Assembly: GCA_030041335.1 (NCBI GenBank)
Contig: JASHOB010000019.1
Location: forward strand, 17,351-81,350
Direction of reading: 5' to 3'
DNA from: Alphaproteobacteria bacterium
Lineage (GTDB): Bacteria > Pseudomonadota > Alphaproteobacteria > ATCC43930 > CGMCC-115725
Length of the DNA: 64,000 nt
Below the pieces are notes generated by a model. The model saw only the letters and a program-made list of their open reading frames with translations, was not told the origin of the DNA and searched no databases. Below are positions 1-10,603 of this stretch, piece after piece; the stretch's first letter is position 1, and every line of letters begins with the position of its first letter. Made by a program: the position numbers and the translations under genes.

Positions 1-170
1 GGGTTCCTGGCCAATGAAGTCGCCGCTCGTTGCCGCTTCGAAAGTGGGATCCTGACGCAGTTCCGTTGGACGAAAGGGCCATTTCGGTGAGGGTGTGTTC
101 GTTGCTTGGCCCGAGGAGCGCGAAGCGATCCGTCCACGCCCCGGGCCTGCCAAAGGGCGCATCGCGGGCG

Positions 171-1160
171 CTATTCCCGGGCAAAGGCATTGAGCGCCTG
201 GCGGGCCGCGGCCGCGGGCGTCAGTTTTCCGGCAGCGACCTTGACCTCAAGGCCACGCAAAGCGCGCGCCGCGCCTTTGTCGGCGTGAAACCGCTCGATC
301 AACCCGTCGCCGATCTCCCGCCACAACGCCGCCTGCGCCTGGCCCGCGCGCCGCGCCACGAAACCGCCATTGGCGCGGGCTCTATCGAGGCGCTGCAGCG
401 CGATTGTCCAGACCCGATCCAGTCCCTTGCCCGTAAGCGCAGAGACCGACACTGCCTCGACCCAATCGCCGCCCTCGCCCGGTGAAAAGAGCCGGAGCGC
501 ATGGCGATAATCTGCGACCGCACGACGCGCCGCCGGCGCCAGATCGCCATCGTCCTTGGTGACGACGACCAAATCGGCCAGCTCGACGATGCCCCTCTTG
601 ATGCCTTGCAGTTCGTCGCCACCGCCCGGCGCGATCAATAACAGGAACAGATCGACCATGTCGGCGACCGTGGTCTCGGACTGGCCGACGCCGACCGTTT
701 CGACGATGACAATGTCGAAGCCGGCAGCCTCCGCAACCAGTATTGCTTCGCCGGTGCGGCGTGCGACGCCGCCAAGAGTGCCGCCGGCGGGCGACGGTCG
801 AATAAACGCGGCGGCGGCTTGCGCCAGTTTCGGCATGCGCGTCTTGTCGCCGAGGATCGAGCCACCGGCCTGCTTCGACGAGGGGTCGACCGCCAGCACG
901 GCGACGCGGTGTCCGGCTGCGATCAGCATCAGCCCGAACGCCTCGATAAAAGTCGATTTGCCGACGCCCGGCGCTCCGGAAATGCCAAGGCGTGTGGCGC
1001 CGCCGGCACCGGGCAGCAGCCGCGCCAACAGGCATTCCGCGGCATCGCGATCATCGGCACGGGTCGACTCCACCAAAGTGATGGCGCGGGCGAGCGCGGT
1101 GCGCTCGCCACGCAACACCGCGTCGGCCAGCACTAAGGGATCAACACGACGCGGTGGCAT
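171..1160 (-). CDS. meaB: MeaB-type GTPase, methylmalonyl-CoA mutase chaperone
   Basis: This is a G3E-family P-loop GTPase of the MeaB/ArgK group, which protects and reloads B12-dependent methylmalonyl-CoA mutase in the cytoplasm. The Walker A motif GAPGVGKST lies about residue 63, followed by DPSS, the switch-like ETVGVGQSE and the base-recognition VVTKDDGD. The ATG at 1160 is chosen because MPPRRVDPL fits the family start and AAGG lies upstream; the frame stays open to 1268, so a longer N-terminus is possible. It lies 168 bp downstream of the AsmA gene on the same strand. No mutase gene is visible in the window. The family assignment is firm; the mutase partner is inferred. Confidence 0.93.
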   Translation of the reverse strand: MPPRRVDPLVLADAVLRGERTALARAITLVESTRADDRDAAECLLARLLPGAGGATRLGISGAPGVGKSTFIEAFGLMLIAAGHRVAVLAVDPSSKQAGGSILGDKTRMPKLAQAAAAFIRPSPAGGTLGGVARRTGEAILVAEAAGFDIVIVETVGVGQSETTVADMVDLFLLLIAPGGGDELQGIKRGIVELADLVVVTKDDGDLAPAARRAVADYRHALRLFSPGEGGDWVEAVSVSALTGKGLDRVWTIALQRLDRARANGGFVARRAGQAQAALWREIGDGLIERFHADKGAARALRGLEVKVAAGKLTPAAAARQALNAFARE

Positions 1161-1328
1161 GGGCTCGATATCACCTTGAAGCGGCTCGTCGCGCGACAGC
1201 GGCAGTGATGTTCCGGAGCGCTTGCCGCCGCCGACCATGGCGCCGCAAAAAAGCCGGCGCAGCGACACCGCTGGCCGATAGCAAACGCGCCGCCGAAACG
1301 CGAGCCCGGAACATTTTCCGCCCCTCTC

Positions 1329-3221
1329 TCAGTTTCCGAAGAGGCTTTTCAATGCGCCGCCGATACCCTGCCCCACTTTGCCGACGCCGTTGGCGGCGCC
1401 GCCAATGACTTTGACCGGGGCGGTGACGATGCCCTTGGCAATGCCGGCGACGTCCGGCTGGAAGCTGAGATGATCCCAACGGCCGCTGACGATTACCGGC
1501 ACGGTGACAATTCCCGCCATGATCTTCGGTTCGACGTGGTAGTTGAGCGTGCGCTGCGGCAGATTAACCGTGCCGGTTCCGTGTGCCTCGACCGCGCCGA
1601 TGGTGGCTACGAGATTGCTGCTGCTCATGATGCCGTTGCGAATCGTGTTGCTGGCGCTGGCACGGTCGATTGCCGTGGCGCCTCTGCCGGTTGCAAACGC
1701 GGCGGCGGTGTTCATCAGCATCCCGGCGAGATCGATGCCGCCAAGGGAGCCATGCGCGAGGCGAAACGATGACGCGCCGGACAGGGTCGAGACCAAATCC
1801 CGTTGGCTGTTGCCGTGCGCCGTGCCCGACAGCGTGAAGCTTGCCGAACCGCTAATCGAACTGCCGCCGCCGGCATCGCGGAGCAACGGACCGATATCGA
1901 CGGCGGAGATCGAACCGTCGACCGTCATCGCCGCGATGTCCCTGGAGCAATCGAGACCGATGGTGCCCTTGGCGCTGCCGCGATAGAGCGCCACGTTGCC
2001 GATACTGAGCCTTAGCTTGCCGTCGTCGAGATTGAGCTTGGCGGCCGCCGCGCCCATTTGCAGCTGGCGATATCTGACGCTCGATGCATCGATGGTGAGT
2101 TCGGCGTCGAACTGGCGCAGCAGGCGCGGATCGAGGGTCGCGGTGCTCCATCCTGGCGTCGACGGACCGAGATAGGGATTGAAATCCAACCTGTCGATCC
2201 GCAGCGTGCCGGCGATCCTGGGTTTGTTGCCCGCGCTGAGCGTGACGGTGCCCGTGGCGCGGGTTGTGTCGAGCGAAAAAGTCGCATTGGAGAATTCGGC
2301 CGAGCCGGCCACCGCACGAACGGCACCGCTGACCGCAAGCGCGCCGAAGCCGCGCTTCGGCAGGTCGATATCGAGGGCTGACCATGTCGCCAGATCGCGC
2401 ACCGACGGTACGGCGAGATCGGCGTTGCCGTCGAGCACCAGAGCGCCAAGCCCGCCAGTCTCCCCGCTGGCGACCTCGCCAGCGAATTTGACGGTGAGCG
2501 GTGCCGATTGCAATGCCGCGACGACATGGCTTTTGCCCGCGGGACGCAACAGCGCGCCGCCGTGGTCGAGCGTCATCGAGAATCTAATCTTTTGCCCCCG
2601 CCACATCGCGTCGCCCTCTGCGGCGAGAGACACACCGAGGTGCGGTGCCGAGAGCGTCGCTGCGATTCGTTGCAGCTCGTAGCGCCGATCGTTGCGGCGA
2701 TCGACAACGACAATATCGCCATCCGCGATCGCGACATACTCGGCGCCGAGGCGCGACAACGCCGCGAGCGCGGCCATCGCCGGGGGCGGGGCGGTCACCG
2801 CCGCTGGCGCCGCCGCCCGATCGGCAGCAGCGGATTCGCCCGACCGCCGGTTGGGCGGGCTCGGCGCCGCGAGTTCGAAAACAATTGCCGGCGCCACCAG
2901 CGCCAGCCGCTCGATTTCAATCCGCCGCGACAAGAGCGGCAGCAATTTGACCGCGATATCAAGCTCTTTGATCCTTACCGTTGCCGAGGATTGCGCCCAT
3001 GGGCTCCCGGTAATCGTCACGTCGCTCGCCGCGAGCTTGAACGTGGGAAAAAATTGCAACGAGAGCGGGCCTTTGACCGTCAATTTGTGGCCGGTGGCGT
3101 CGCCTAGTTGCCTTAGAACCTGCGCCTTGATGACGTCTGCCGGCAAGAGAAGCGACACCAGGGCGATCGCCACAATCGGCACCGCGACAATGACGGCCAC
3201 AATGCTTGCCAGGCGTTTCAT
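1329..3221 (-). CDS. AsmA-family inner-membrane/periplasmic protein
   Basis: The protein has about 630 residues: one N-terminal membrane anchor (roughly residues 5-25) and a long beta-rich periplasmic part typical of AsmA/TamB-like lipid-transfer and envelope-biogenesis proteins. An Ala/Pro-rich low-complexity stretch sits near residue 130-150. The C-terminal region (DLAGMLMNTAAAF, then a stretch on self-coupled beta segments) matches the AsmA C-terminal domain. The ATG at 3221 is preferred over the longer open frame because GGGAAGG sits 6 nt upstream and the signal anchor follows at once. A TACAAT -10-like box lies on the minus strand at 3252-3257, with no clear -35. The exact substrate is unknown. 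Confidence 0.85.
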   Translation of the reverse strand: MKRLASIVAVIVAVPIVAIALVSLLLPADVIKAQVLRQLGDATGHKLTVKGPLSLQFFPTFKLAASDVTITGSPWAQSSATVRIKELDIAVKLLPLLSRRIEIERLALVAPAIVFELAAPSPPNRRSGESAAADRAAAPAAVTAPPPAMAALAALSRLGAEYVAIADGDIVVVDRRNDRRYELQRIAATLSAPHLGVSLAAEGDAMWRGQKIRFSMTLDHGGALLRPAGKSHVVAALQSAPLTVKFAGEVASGETGGLGALVLDGNADLAVPSVRDLATWSALDIDLPKRGFGALAVSGAVRAVAGSAEFSNATFSLDTTRATGTVTLSAGNKPRIAGTLRIDRLDFNPYLGPSTPGWSTATLDPRLLRQFDAELTIDASSVRYRQLQMGAAAAKLNLDDGKLRLSIGNVALYRGSAKGTIGLDCSRDIAAMTVDGSISAVDIGPLLRDAGGGSSISGSASFTLSGTAHGNSQRDLVSTLSGASSFRLAHGSLGGIDLAGMLMNTAAAFATGRGATAIDRASASNTIRNGIMSSSNLVATIGAVEAHGTGTVNLPQRTLNYHVEPKIMAGIVTVPVIVSGRWDHLSFQPDVAGIAKGIVTAPVKVIGGAANGVGKVGQGIGGALKSLFGN

Positions 3222-3374
3222 CACGAGCCTTCCCGGTTGCCGGCTTGCGTCATTGTAACGCATGGAGTGTGCGGCATGCGAGGCAGGCCGGGAATTGCCA
3301 TGCCGCCACGCCCGTTGAATGGACAGATCGACGTTTTCCGCGCAAGATAACGGCGGTGTGGAAAGGAACGCGTA

Positions 3375-4352
3375 ATGGCCGAAGAAGAGATCGATTGGGA
3401 AATTCCGGAAGCGGCGCAACCGAAGCCAAGCGAATTCGCGTTCGATCTGGACCATGCGCTAAGCTCAGTCGTCGGCATCCAAGCGACCATCCCGGACGAC
3501 GCGTTCACCGCACAGACGCTCGGTACCCAGCGCAGCGGCAGCGGCGTCATCATCCGCGACAGCGGTCTCATCGTGACCATCGGCTACCTCATTACCGAGG
3601 CCGAGACGGTTTGGATCACGACCGCCGACGGCCGCGCGACGCCGGGCACGGTCGCCGCCTACGATCAAGAAACCGGCTTCGGCTTGATCCAGGCACTGGG
3701 CCGGCTTGGCACGCCGGCCATCGCCATCGGGCAATCCTCAGCCCTTGAGAACGGTGCGCCGCTGGTGGTGGCCGCCGGCGCTCGACGCCATTCCGTGAGC
3801 GCGCATTTGATCGCGCGCCAAGAATTTCCAGGCAGTTGGGAATATCTTCTCGACGAGGCCCTGTTCACGGCGCCCTTGCATCCGTTCTGGGGCGGCGCCG
3901 CGGCGATCGATCATGCCGGCAAGCTGGTCGGCGTCGGCTCGCTTCATGTCCAGCAATCAGTGCCCGGCGGCTCGCCGCGCGACATCAACATGATCGTGCC
4001 GATCGATCTCCTGACCCCGATCCTCGACGAGCTGTTGACGTACGGCCGGCCCAATCATCCACCACGGCCGTGGATCGGCGCCTATAGCGGCGAGACCGAA
4101 GGACGGGTCGTCATCGCCGGTGTGTTGCCGCAGGGCCCGGCAATGCAAGCCGGGGTGCGTGTCGGCGATATCGTCTGGGCGGTACGCGACGAAGCAATCA
4201 GCAGTCTTGCCGATTTTTATCGCAAATTGTGGAAGTCGGGCAGCGCCGGTACGGAAATCCCGATCGAGCTGGTTCGCGACGGGCGCACGGTCTGGGTTCG
4301 CGTGAAGTCACGCGACCGTGGTTCCATGTTGAAGAAGAAATCGCTGCAGTAG
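3375..4352 (+). CDS. DegP-like S1C pseudoprotease with PDZ domain
   Basis: The fold is that of the HtrA/DegP S1C family: a chymotrypsin-like domain (about residues 28-210) followed by one PDZ domain (about 225-320). The catalytic triad appears to be lost. By motif alignment the His position reads Tyr71 (IVTIGYLI instead of VTNNHV), the Asp position reads Gly101 (DQETGFG instead of DPxTDLA) and the Ser position reads Trp172 (HPFWGG instead of GNSGG). No signal peptide is visible at the acidic N-terminus (MAEEEIDWE), so a cytoplasmic scaffold or PDZ adaptor role is possible. An AAAGGA precedes the ATG. It is divergent from the AsmA gene across 153 bp. The role is unknown; the loss of the triad is read from the sequence. 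Confidence 0.85.
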   Translation: MAEEEIDWEIPEAAQPKPSEFAFDLDHALSSVVGIQATIPDDAFTAQTLGTQRSGSGVIIRDSGLIVTIGYLITEAETVWITTADGRATPGTVAAYDQETGFGLIQALGRLGTPAIAIGQSSALENGAPLVVAAGARRHSVSAHLIARQEFPGSWEYLLDEALFTAPLHPFWGGAAAIDHAGKLVGVGSLHVQQSVPGGSPRDINMIVPIDLLTPILDELLTYGRPNHPPRPWIGAYSGETEGRVVIAGVLPQGPAMQAGVRVGDIVWAVRDEAISSLADFYRKLWKSGSAGTEIPIELVRDGRTVWVRVKSRDRGSMLKKKSLQ

Positions 4353-4515
4353 AATTTTATCCCCTCATCCGCGGCGCTCGTCCGCGCGATCGGCGCCAAA
4401 GATCGGCACCGATGCGGATGCCCCCGATCCCGCTGGACGCATAAAGCTTTGCTGCCGTTCGCGCCTGCTCATGCCGGGACTGCAATAGAGCTATCCCGCG
4501 TTATTCCCGCTGTTG

Positions 4516-4529
4516 TGGCAATTATGCCA
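4516..4529. promoter_or_regulatory. Inverted repeat TGGCA-ATTA-TGCCA
   Basis: Perfect 5-bp arms around a 4-bp AT spacer lie directly upstream of the sigma-54-like element. It may be an operator, or chance; no protein is linked to it by the sequence. Confidence 0.3.
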
Positions 4530-4535
4530 TAGGCT

Positions 4536-4550
4536 TGGCAAGCGAATTGC
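4536..4550 (+). promoter_or_regulatory. Sigma-54-type -24/-12 promoter candidate
   Basis: The string TGGCAA, 5 bases, TTGC matches the RpoN consensus TGGCAC-N5-TTGC at all positions but one, with the invariant GG and GC correctly spaced. A start about 12 nt downstream would give a leader of roughly 100 nt before the porin ATG at 4664. Activation would need an enhancer-binding protein, none of which is in the window. Confidence 0.5.
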
Positions 4551-4663
4551 AAAATTCGCGGCAAGCGGCGGCCACTGCGGCTTCTCCCGGTGACTGTCGA
4601 GGTGCTGCCCATGCTTTACGCATGAGCGCGCAATTCGCGTTTTCTTATGTGGGGAGTTTTCAT

Positions 4664-6058
4664 ATGCCTCATGTCTTCGCACGGTCGCTGCTGTTTTTGG
4701 TCGGCGCGGCCATGGCGGCCTATGCCGTCGGCGTGTTGCCGGCACGTGCTCAAACCAATCCGCCAGCCGCCACCGCGGCGCCCGCACCAGCGACGGCGCC
4801 TGCACCAGCGACGGCCCCCGCACCAGGGGCGGCGCCGGCTCCAGCGGCAGCGCCCGCCGCACCGAAATCATGGTGGGATGCCGTCAACCTTTCCGGCTAT
4901 TTGCAAGCCGGCATCACCGGCAATCCCGACGGGCCCTCGAGCGGCCTCAATTTCGGCAGGCTGTTCGACGACAAATCGAACCAGGTCCTGTACAACCAAG
5001 GCTCGCTGATCTTTGAGCGTCCGGTCGATACGTCCGACGGGTTTGATTGGGGCTTCCGCTTCTGGGGCATGCAGGGCACCGATGCGCGTTACACACATTT
5101 CCTTGGCGAGGCCGATCGCTGGACGACGTCGCGCGTCCAATATGACGTGGTGGAGGCCGACGTCACTTTTCACCTGCCCGTGGTGACAGCGGGCGGCGCC
5201 GAGCTCAAGATCGGGCAGTTCCCGACGCTGCTCGGCGCGGAAACCATCGACCCGCGCACCAATTATTTTTATTCGCACTCTTACATTTTCAATTTCGGCC
5301 TGCCATTGAAGGATACCGGCGCAATGCTGGTGACCCATGTCAGCCCGTTGATCGACATCTACACCGGCGTGATCACCGGCGTGAACACCTCGATCGGTTA
5401 TCCGGGCGGCGACAATAATGGTGCGATCGCGTTCGAAGGCGGCATCGGTTTCAACATTTCCGATGCGCTGACGGTTCTCGCCAGCACCAATATTGGCCCC
5501 GAGGATTCCTGTGGCGTGCCGGGTGCGCTCTATAGCTGCAACAGCACCGAGCGCGTATACGGCGACTTGGTCGCGACGTGGAAGATCAACCCGAAGCTGA
5601 CCGCCATCGGCGAGCTCAATATCGTCCGTGACGGCGGGCCGTTCCTCAGCCCGGCCGGGCGTCCCTATTCGCCGACCGCGGGCGGCGCCGCCGGCTATTT
5701 GATCTATCAATGGACCGATCAGATTTCGTTCGCGGGCCGCGCCGAAATCTTCCGCGACGCCAACGGCTTCTTCGTCTTGGCCTACCCCGGCAGCAATCTC
5801 GATTTCATCAATTGCGAATCGGGCCTCAATGTCTGCAGGACTTTCGGCCCGGGCGTGCCCTCGACCTATAGCGAGTTCACCATCGGCCTCAATTACAAAC
5901 CGCCGATAACGGGACCCTTCAAAGGCTTCGTGATCCGGCCGGAGTTCCGCTTCGACGGACAGCTGTCCGGCCCTGCCGCCTTTAACATGAACAAGGAAGG
6001 TATCGGCAGCAAGAGCACGCAAGAGACGCTGGCGGTGGACTTCATCCTGCCGTTCTAA
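4664..6058 (+). CDS. Outer-membrane beta-barrel porin-like protein
   Basis: The product has 464 residues and begins with a signal peptide (hydrophobic residues about 5-28, cleavage likely after ARA). An Ala/Pro/Thr-rich linker of about 35 residues follows, then a C-terminal domain rich in alternating strands and aromatic girdles, ending in a terminal Phe (ILPF) as outer-membrane barrels do. It resembles the OmpL-like beta-barrel porin group (BBP2). The ATG at 4664 is chosen over the longer frame because GGGGAG lies 7 nt upstream and the signal peptide starts there. It stands alone between a sigma-54-like promoter and a hairpin, suggesting its own regulation. The substrate is unknown. Confidence 0.85.
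   Translation: MPHVFARSLLFLVGAAMAAYAVGVLPARAQTNPPAATAAPAPATAPAPATAPAPGAAPAPAAAPAAPKSWWDAVNLSGYLQAGITGNPDGPSSGLNFGRLFDDKSNQVLYNQGSLIFERPVDTSDGFDWGFRFWGMQGTDARYTHFLGEADRWTTSRVQYDVVEADVTFHLPVVTAGGAELKIGQFPTLLGAETIDPRTNYFYSHSYIFNFGLPLKDTGAMLVTHVSPLIDIYTGVITGVNTSIGYPGGDNNGAIAFEGGIGFNISDALTVLASTNIGPEDSCGVPGALYSCNSTERVYGDLVATWKINPKLTAIGELNIVRDGGPFLSPAGRPYSPTAGGAAGYLIYQWTDQISFAGRAEIFRDANGFFVLAYPGSNLDFINCESGLNVCRTFGPGVPSTYSEFTIGLNYKPPITGPFKGFVIRPEFRFDGQLSGPAAFNMNKEGIGSKSTQETLAVDFILPF
4784..4855 (+). repeat. 18-bp tandem repeat, four units
   Basis: Units start at 4784, 4802, 4820 and 4838. The first two differ at only two positions and the later two are more diverged. Each encodes an APATAP-like hexapeptide of the linker between signal peptide and barrel. 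The unit number could vary between strains by slippage. Confidence 0.8.
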
Positions 6059-6074
6059 CCGCACGCACGCGCGG

Positions 6075-6105
6075 ACTCCCCGGCGTCAGATTCTAGCCGG
6101 GGAGT
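6075..6105. terminator. Hairpin between convergent genes
   Basis: A perfect 10-bp stem (ACTCCCCGGC and its complement) encloses an 11-nt loop. No T-run follows on either strand, so it is terminator-like rather than a classic intrinsic terminator. It sits between the porin gene and the convergent hydrolase gene. Confidence 0.5.
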
Positions 6106-6139
6106 ACCGCCGCCGCATCGGCCGCAGCACCGGCATCGG

Positions 6140-6781
6140 TCACACCGCCGCCAGCGCCGCGACAATCGGCGCAAATTCGATCCGGCCCCGGCGCAGATCG
6201 TGGCCCGCCCCGGCAATCGGGATCAGCCAGGTCGGTGCCGGTATGGTGGCGATGGCCTCTTGCAATTCGCCAAGCGCGCCGAATGGATCGGCATCGCCAT
6301 GCACAAAGATCGCCGACCTCGCCAGGTTGGGGAAGTGCGCGGTTCGCATCTGGTCGGGTCTGGCCGGCGGATGGAGCGGATAGGACAGCAGCAACAGGCC
6401 GGCGGCGATCGCGGGCGCCTCGGCCGCCAGGATCGAGGCCTGCCGCCCGCCATAGGAATGGCCGCCGAGATAAACCGGTCCCGCAACCAGGCGACGCAAA
6501 TGGCCGACGGCAGCGCCGAGGCTGGCGCGGTCGGCAGCCGCGGTCATGCGCTGGGGCGGACCCGTCGCACGTCTGCGGCGAAAGGCCAAATCGCAGCGCA
6601 AGACCGTGACGCCGGCCGCGGCGAAGGCGGCCGCCGTCGCACTCAACAGCGGCGCGCGGCAGTTGCCGCCGGCGCCGTGGGTGAGCACCAGTCCCCGCCC
6701 GTCGGCGCGCCCGGGGCGATGGAGAAAGCCGCTCACCTCGCTCTCGGCAACGGCCGCTATCCTGGTCTCATCCCGATCCAT
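6140..6781 (-). CDS. Small alpha/beta hydrolase (KANL3/Tex30-like group)
   Basis: This 213-residue protein has the alpha/beta-hydrolase core: LTHGAGG oxyanion region (about residue 33-40), nucleophile elbow GHSYGG (about 107-112), acid in HGDADPFG and terminal GAGHDL. The FRRRR..GPP segment is typical of the short dienelactone-hydrolase-like subgroup. It lacks a signal peptide, so it should be cytoplasmic. The ATG lies at 6781, 82 bp from the divergent lepA start at 6864. The substrate cannot be told from sequence. Confidence 0.85.
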   Translation of the reverse strand: MDRDETRIAAVAESEVSGFLHRPGRADGRGLVLTHGAGGNCRAPLLSATAAAFAAAGVTVLRCDLAFRRRRATGPPQRMTAAADRASLGAAVGHLRRLVAGPVYLGGHSYGGRQASILAAEAPAIAAGLLLLSYPLHPPARPDQMRTAHFPNLARSAIFVHGDADPFGALGELQEAIATIPAPTWLIPIAGAGHDLRRGRIEFAPIVAALAAV

Positions 6782-6863
6782 GGCGGTGCCATCCTACGCC
6801 GGGCGGCCGGGAACCGCGATTGCGCCTCGGGCCAACGCACCCTATGTTCCGCGCAACGCCCCC

Positions 6864-8666
<1,803 letters not shown>

Positions 8667-8678
8667 CGCATGAGGGCG

Positions 8679-8703
8679 GCGATCGACCGTTGATCTCGAT
8701 CGC
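8679..8703. other. Inverted repeat downstream of lepA
   Basis: A perfect 8-bp palindromic stem (GCGATCGA and TCGATCGC) encloses a 9-nt loop 12 nt after the lepA stop. No T-run follows. It may weaken read-through into the small membrane-protein gene or stabilise the lepA transcript. Confidence 0.35.
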
Positions 8704-8737
8704 GGCGGCGCCCTAAACTCGATCCCGGGAGCGCATG

Positions 8738-9067
8738 ATGATCATTGCACGGGCAATCGGTTTGTTGCTGTTGCTGATAGCCACGGTCGCGTTCGTGCGT
8801 GATCTGCTTAACTGGTACGATAGCGGCGCCCTGGCGTTGCTCTCGGGTGACCAGCTATGGCTGAGCCTGAGCCCCGCGGGCTATCAATCCGCGCAGAACT
8901 GGGCGGACGACCATCTCCCGCTGTTCTCGAAACCGGTCATGGCGACCATTCTGGCGCTGCCCGTCTTCCTCTCCGCCGGCGTGCTCGGCGTGTTCCTGCT
9001 GGTGGTGTCGCGCAGCAAGCACAAATCTCGCCGCTCGGGCAGGAATTGGCGGGGGGCGTACAGCTAG
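8738..9067 (+). CDS. Small membrane protein of unknown function
   Basis: The 109-residue product has two predicted membrane segments (about residues 4-22 and 68-90). Between them lies a soluble loop containing YDSGAL and two Trp, and the C-terminal tail is very basic (SKHKSRRSGRNWRG), which should face the cytoplasm. Of two consecutive ATGs (8735 and 8738), the second has GGGAG at the better distance. It may be co-transcribed with lepA, 71 bp upstream. I do not recognise the family. Confidence 0.7.
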   Translation: MIIARAIGLLLLLIATVAFVRDLLNWYDSGALALLSGDQLWLSLSPAGYQSAQNWADDHLPLFSKPVMATILALPVFLSAGVLGVFLLVVSRSKHKSRRSGRNWRGAYS

Positions 9068-9301
9068 CGGAACAGGGCGCTTCGCGCCGCCTGCGCCCGA
9101 CATCGCCCCGGCACTTTGCCGCGGCCGGACGCACGGGAGCGTTCTGGCCGGGATGCCGTCCGTTTCATCCGCCCTTTCGGCCGCGCGCCGCTTCCGCGTC
9201 AGCATCACGGCACGATACGCCGCCCGAGAGCCGCGCAACCGGACGCGATGCTGGTGCCGGCGCCACCATGCCCGCGGTCGCCAGGCCCGGCACGACCGCC
9301 G

Positions 9302-9808
9302 CTAGCGCCGCCTTGCGGCCTTCTTCGCCGGCTTCGCTTTGGCCTTCACCTTGGGTTTTGCCTTGGGTTTTGCCTTGGGTTTTGCCTTGGCCTTGGGCGC
9401 CGCCTTGCGCGCCGGTCTTGCCCGCGCCGGGGCCGGCTGAGCATGACGCTGGCTTAGCCCAAAGCGGTTGCCGAGCGGATCGGTGAATTGTGCCAAAATG
9501 GTTTCCGCGCCCGGGGCGCCGCCGATATTGGTCTTGGGCATCGCCACCGTGCCGCCCGCTTCGACCGCCTTCGCCAGGGCGGCGTCGACATCGTCGACCT
9601 CGACATAGAAGGTGACGTGACTCGAGCCAAAGGCGCCGGGCGCGCCGATGCCGCCCTGAATGCCATAATCCCGGGCACCGGTATTGACCATGCCGTAATT
9701 CATTGGATTGCTGGTATCGATCGCCCAATCGAACACTTCGGCAAAAAATCTCTGCAGTCGCTCCGCCTCGGGCGAGATAATCTCAAAATGGACCACGCGG
9801 TTTGGCAT
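9302..9808 (-). CDS. VOC/glyoxalase-fold protein with histone H1-like tail
   Basis: Residues 1-120 form one vicinal-oxygen-chelate (glyoxalase/bleomycin-resistance) module: VVHFEI strand, FYVEVDDVDAAL, and the closing FTDPLGNRFGL. After it comes a tail of about 45 residues made almost only of Ala, Lys, Pro and Arg (KAKPKAKP repeats, ending KKAARRR), like bacterial histone H1-type tails. The ATG at 9808 is chosen over 9823 because GGAGG lies 8 nt upstream. The VOC part could bind a metal and a small substrate; the tail suggests nucleic-acid or polyanion binding. The combined role is unknown. Confidence 0.85.
   Translation of the reverse strand: MPNRVVHFEIISPEAERLQRFFAEVFDWAIDTSNPMNYGMVNTGARDYGIQGGIGAPGAFGSSHVTFYVEVDDVDAALAKAVEAGGTVAMPKTNIGGAPGAETILAQFTDPLGNRFGLSQRHAQPAPARARPARKAAPKAKAKPKAKPKAKPKVKAKAKPAKKAARRR
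9349..9384. repeat. 12-bp tandem repeat, three perfect copies
   Basis: Three identical copies of CCTTGGGTTTTG lie at 9349, 9361 and 9373, with decayed copies on both sides. On the minus strand each unit encodes four residues of the Lys/Ala/Pro tail. The perfect DNA identity suggests recent expansion by slippage. Confidence 0.85.
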
Positions 9809-9895
9809 CGGTTCGTCCTCCATCGTTCGCCGCGATTGCCAACGACCATAGTATACGTCAGGCTTGCATAAGGCCGCTCGCGATTTCTCAGCATC

Positions 9896-10603
9896 ATGGT
9901 ACTTTCCCTGCTTCCACGGCCATCACCCAATCATGACGGACGGCGGTTTGGTCCGCCGGACATGCTGATACTGCATTACACCGGCATGCCAAGCGCCGCA
10001 GCGGCGCTCGACCGGCTGTGCGATCCGGCGGCACGGGTCAGTGCCCATTATGTGGTCGAGGAAGACGGCAAGATTTGGCAATTGGTGCCGGAAGAGCGCC
10101 GCGCCTGGCATGCGGGCGAGTCCGGATGGTTGGACCGGCGCGACATCAACGCCCATTCGATCGGCGTCGAGATCGTCAACCCCGGACATGAGTTTGGCTA
10201 CCGGGCGTTCCCCGCCGAACAGATCCGCGCCGTCGCGGAATTATGTCGTGACATCGTGACGCGCTGGCGCGTTCCCCCGCGTTTCGTGCTCGGCCACGCC
10301 GACGTGGCGCCGCATCGCAAACAGGATCCTGGCGAGCACTTTCCCTGGGAGCGTCTCGCGCGGGCCGGGGTCGGCCTCTGGCCCGATTTTTCCATGCTGC
10401 CGCAAACCGCGCCCGAGAGCGCCGCCGCGATTCAGGTCGCCCTCGCCGCGTTCGGCTACGACCTCGCGGTCACCGGGACGCTGGACCAGCGCACGGTGCA
10501 GGTGCTGATCGCTTTTCAGCGCCACTTCCGGCCGCAAAATTGCGACGGTGTCGCCGATGAAGAAACGCGCCAGCGCATCGCTTTGGTCGCGGCCGCGGTT
10601 TGA
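9896..10603 (+). CDS. N-acetylmuramoyl-L-alanine amidase with PG-binding domain
   Basis: This is an AmpD/AmiD-type zinc amidase (amidase_2), which cleaves the bond between MurNAc and L-Ala in cell-wall turnover. Visible features are LHYTG (first zinc His), SAHYVVEEDG, ING-like NAHSIGVEI and GHADVAPHRKQDPG (second His and the conserved Lys/Asp area) in residues 20-150. A peptidoglycan-binding helical domain covers about residues 170-230. No signal peptide is evident, so it is probably cytoplasmic as AmpD is. It is divergent from the VOC gene. Its stop codon overlaps the -35 box proposed for rnpB. Confidence 0.9.
   Translation: MVLSLLPRPSPNHDGRRFGPPDMLILHYTGMPSAAAALDRLCDPAARVSAHYVVEEDGKIWQLVPEERRAWHAGESGWLDRRDINAHSIGVEIVNPGHEFGYRAFPAEQIRAVAELCRDIVTRWRVPPRFVLGHADVAPHRKQDPGEHFPWERLARAGVGLWPDFSMLPQTAPESAAAIQVALAAFGYDLAVTGTLDQRTVQVLIAFQRHFRPQNCDGVADEETRQRIALVAAAV

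Noticed and set aside
1..90. Open frame on the plus strand ending in TGA at 88-90
   Set aside because: Only 29 codons are visible, with no motif and weaker third-position GC than real genes nearby. It could be the tail of a gene to the left but cannot be supported.
4535..4663. N-terminal extension of the porin gene from a TTG at 4535
   Set aside because: It starts inside the sigma-54-like element and delays the signal peptide by 43 residues; ATG 4664 has a clear GGGGAG.
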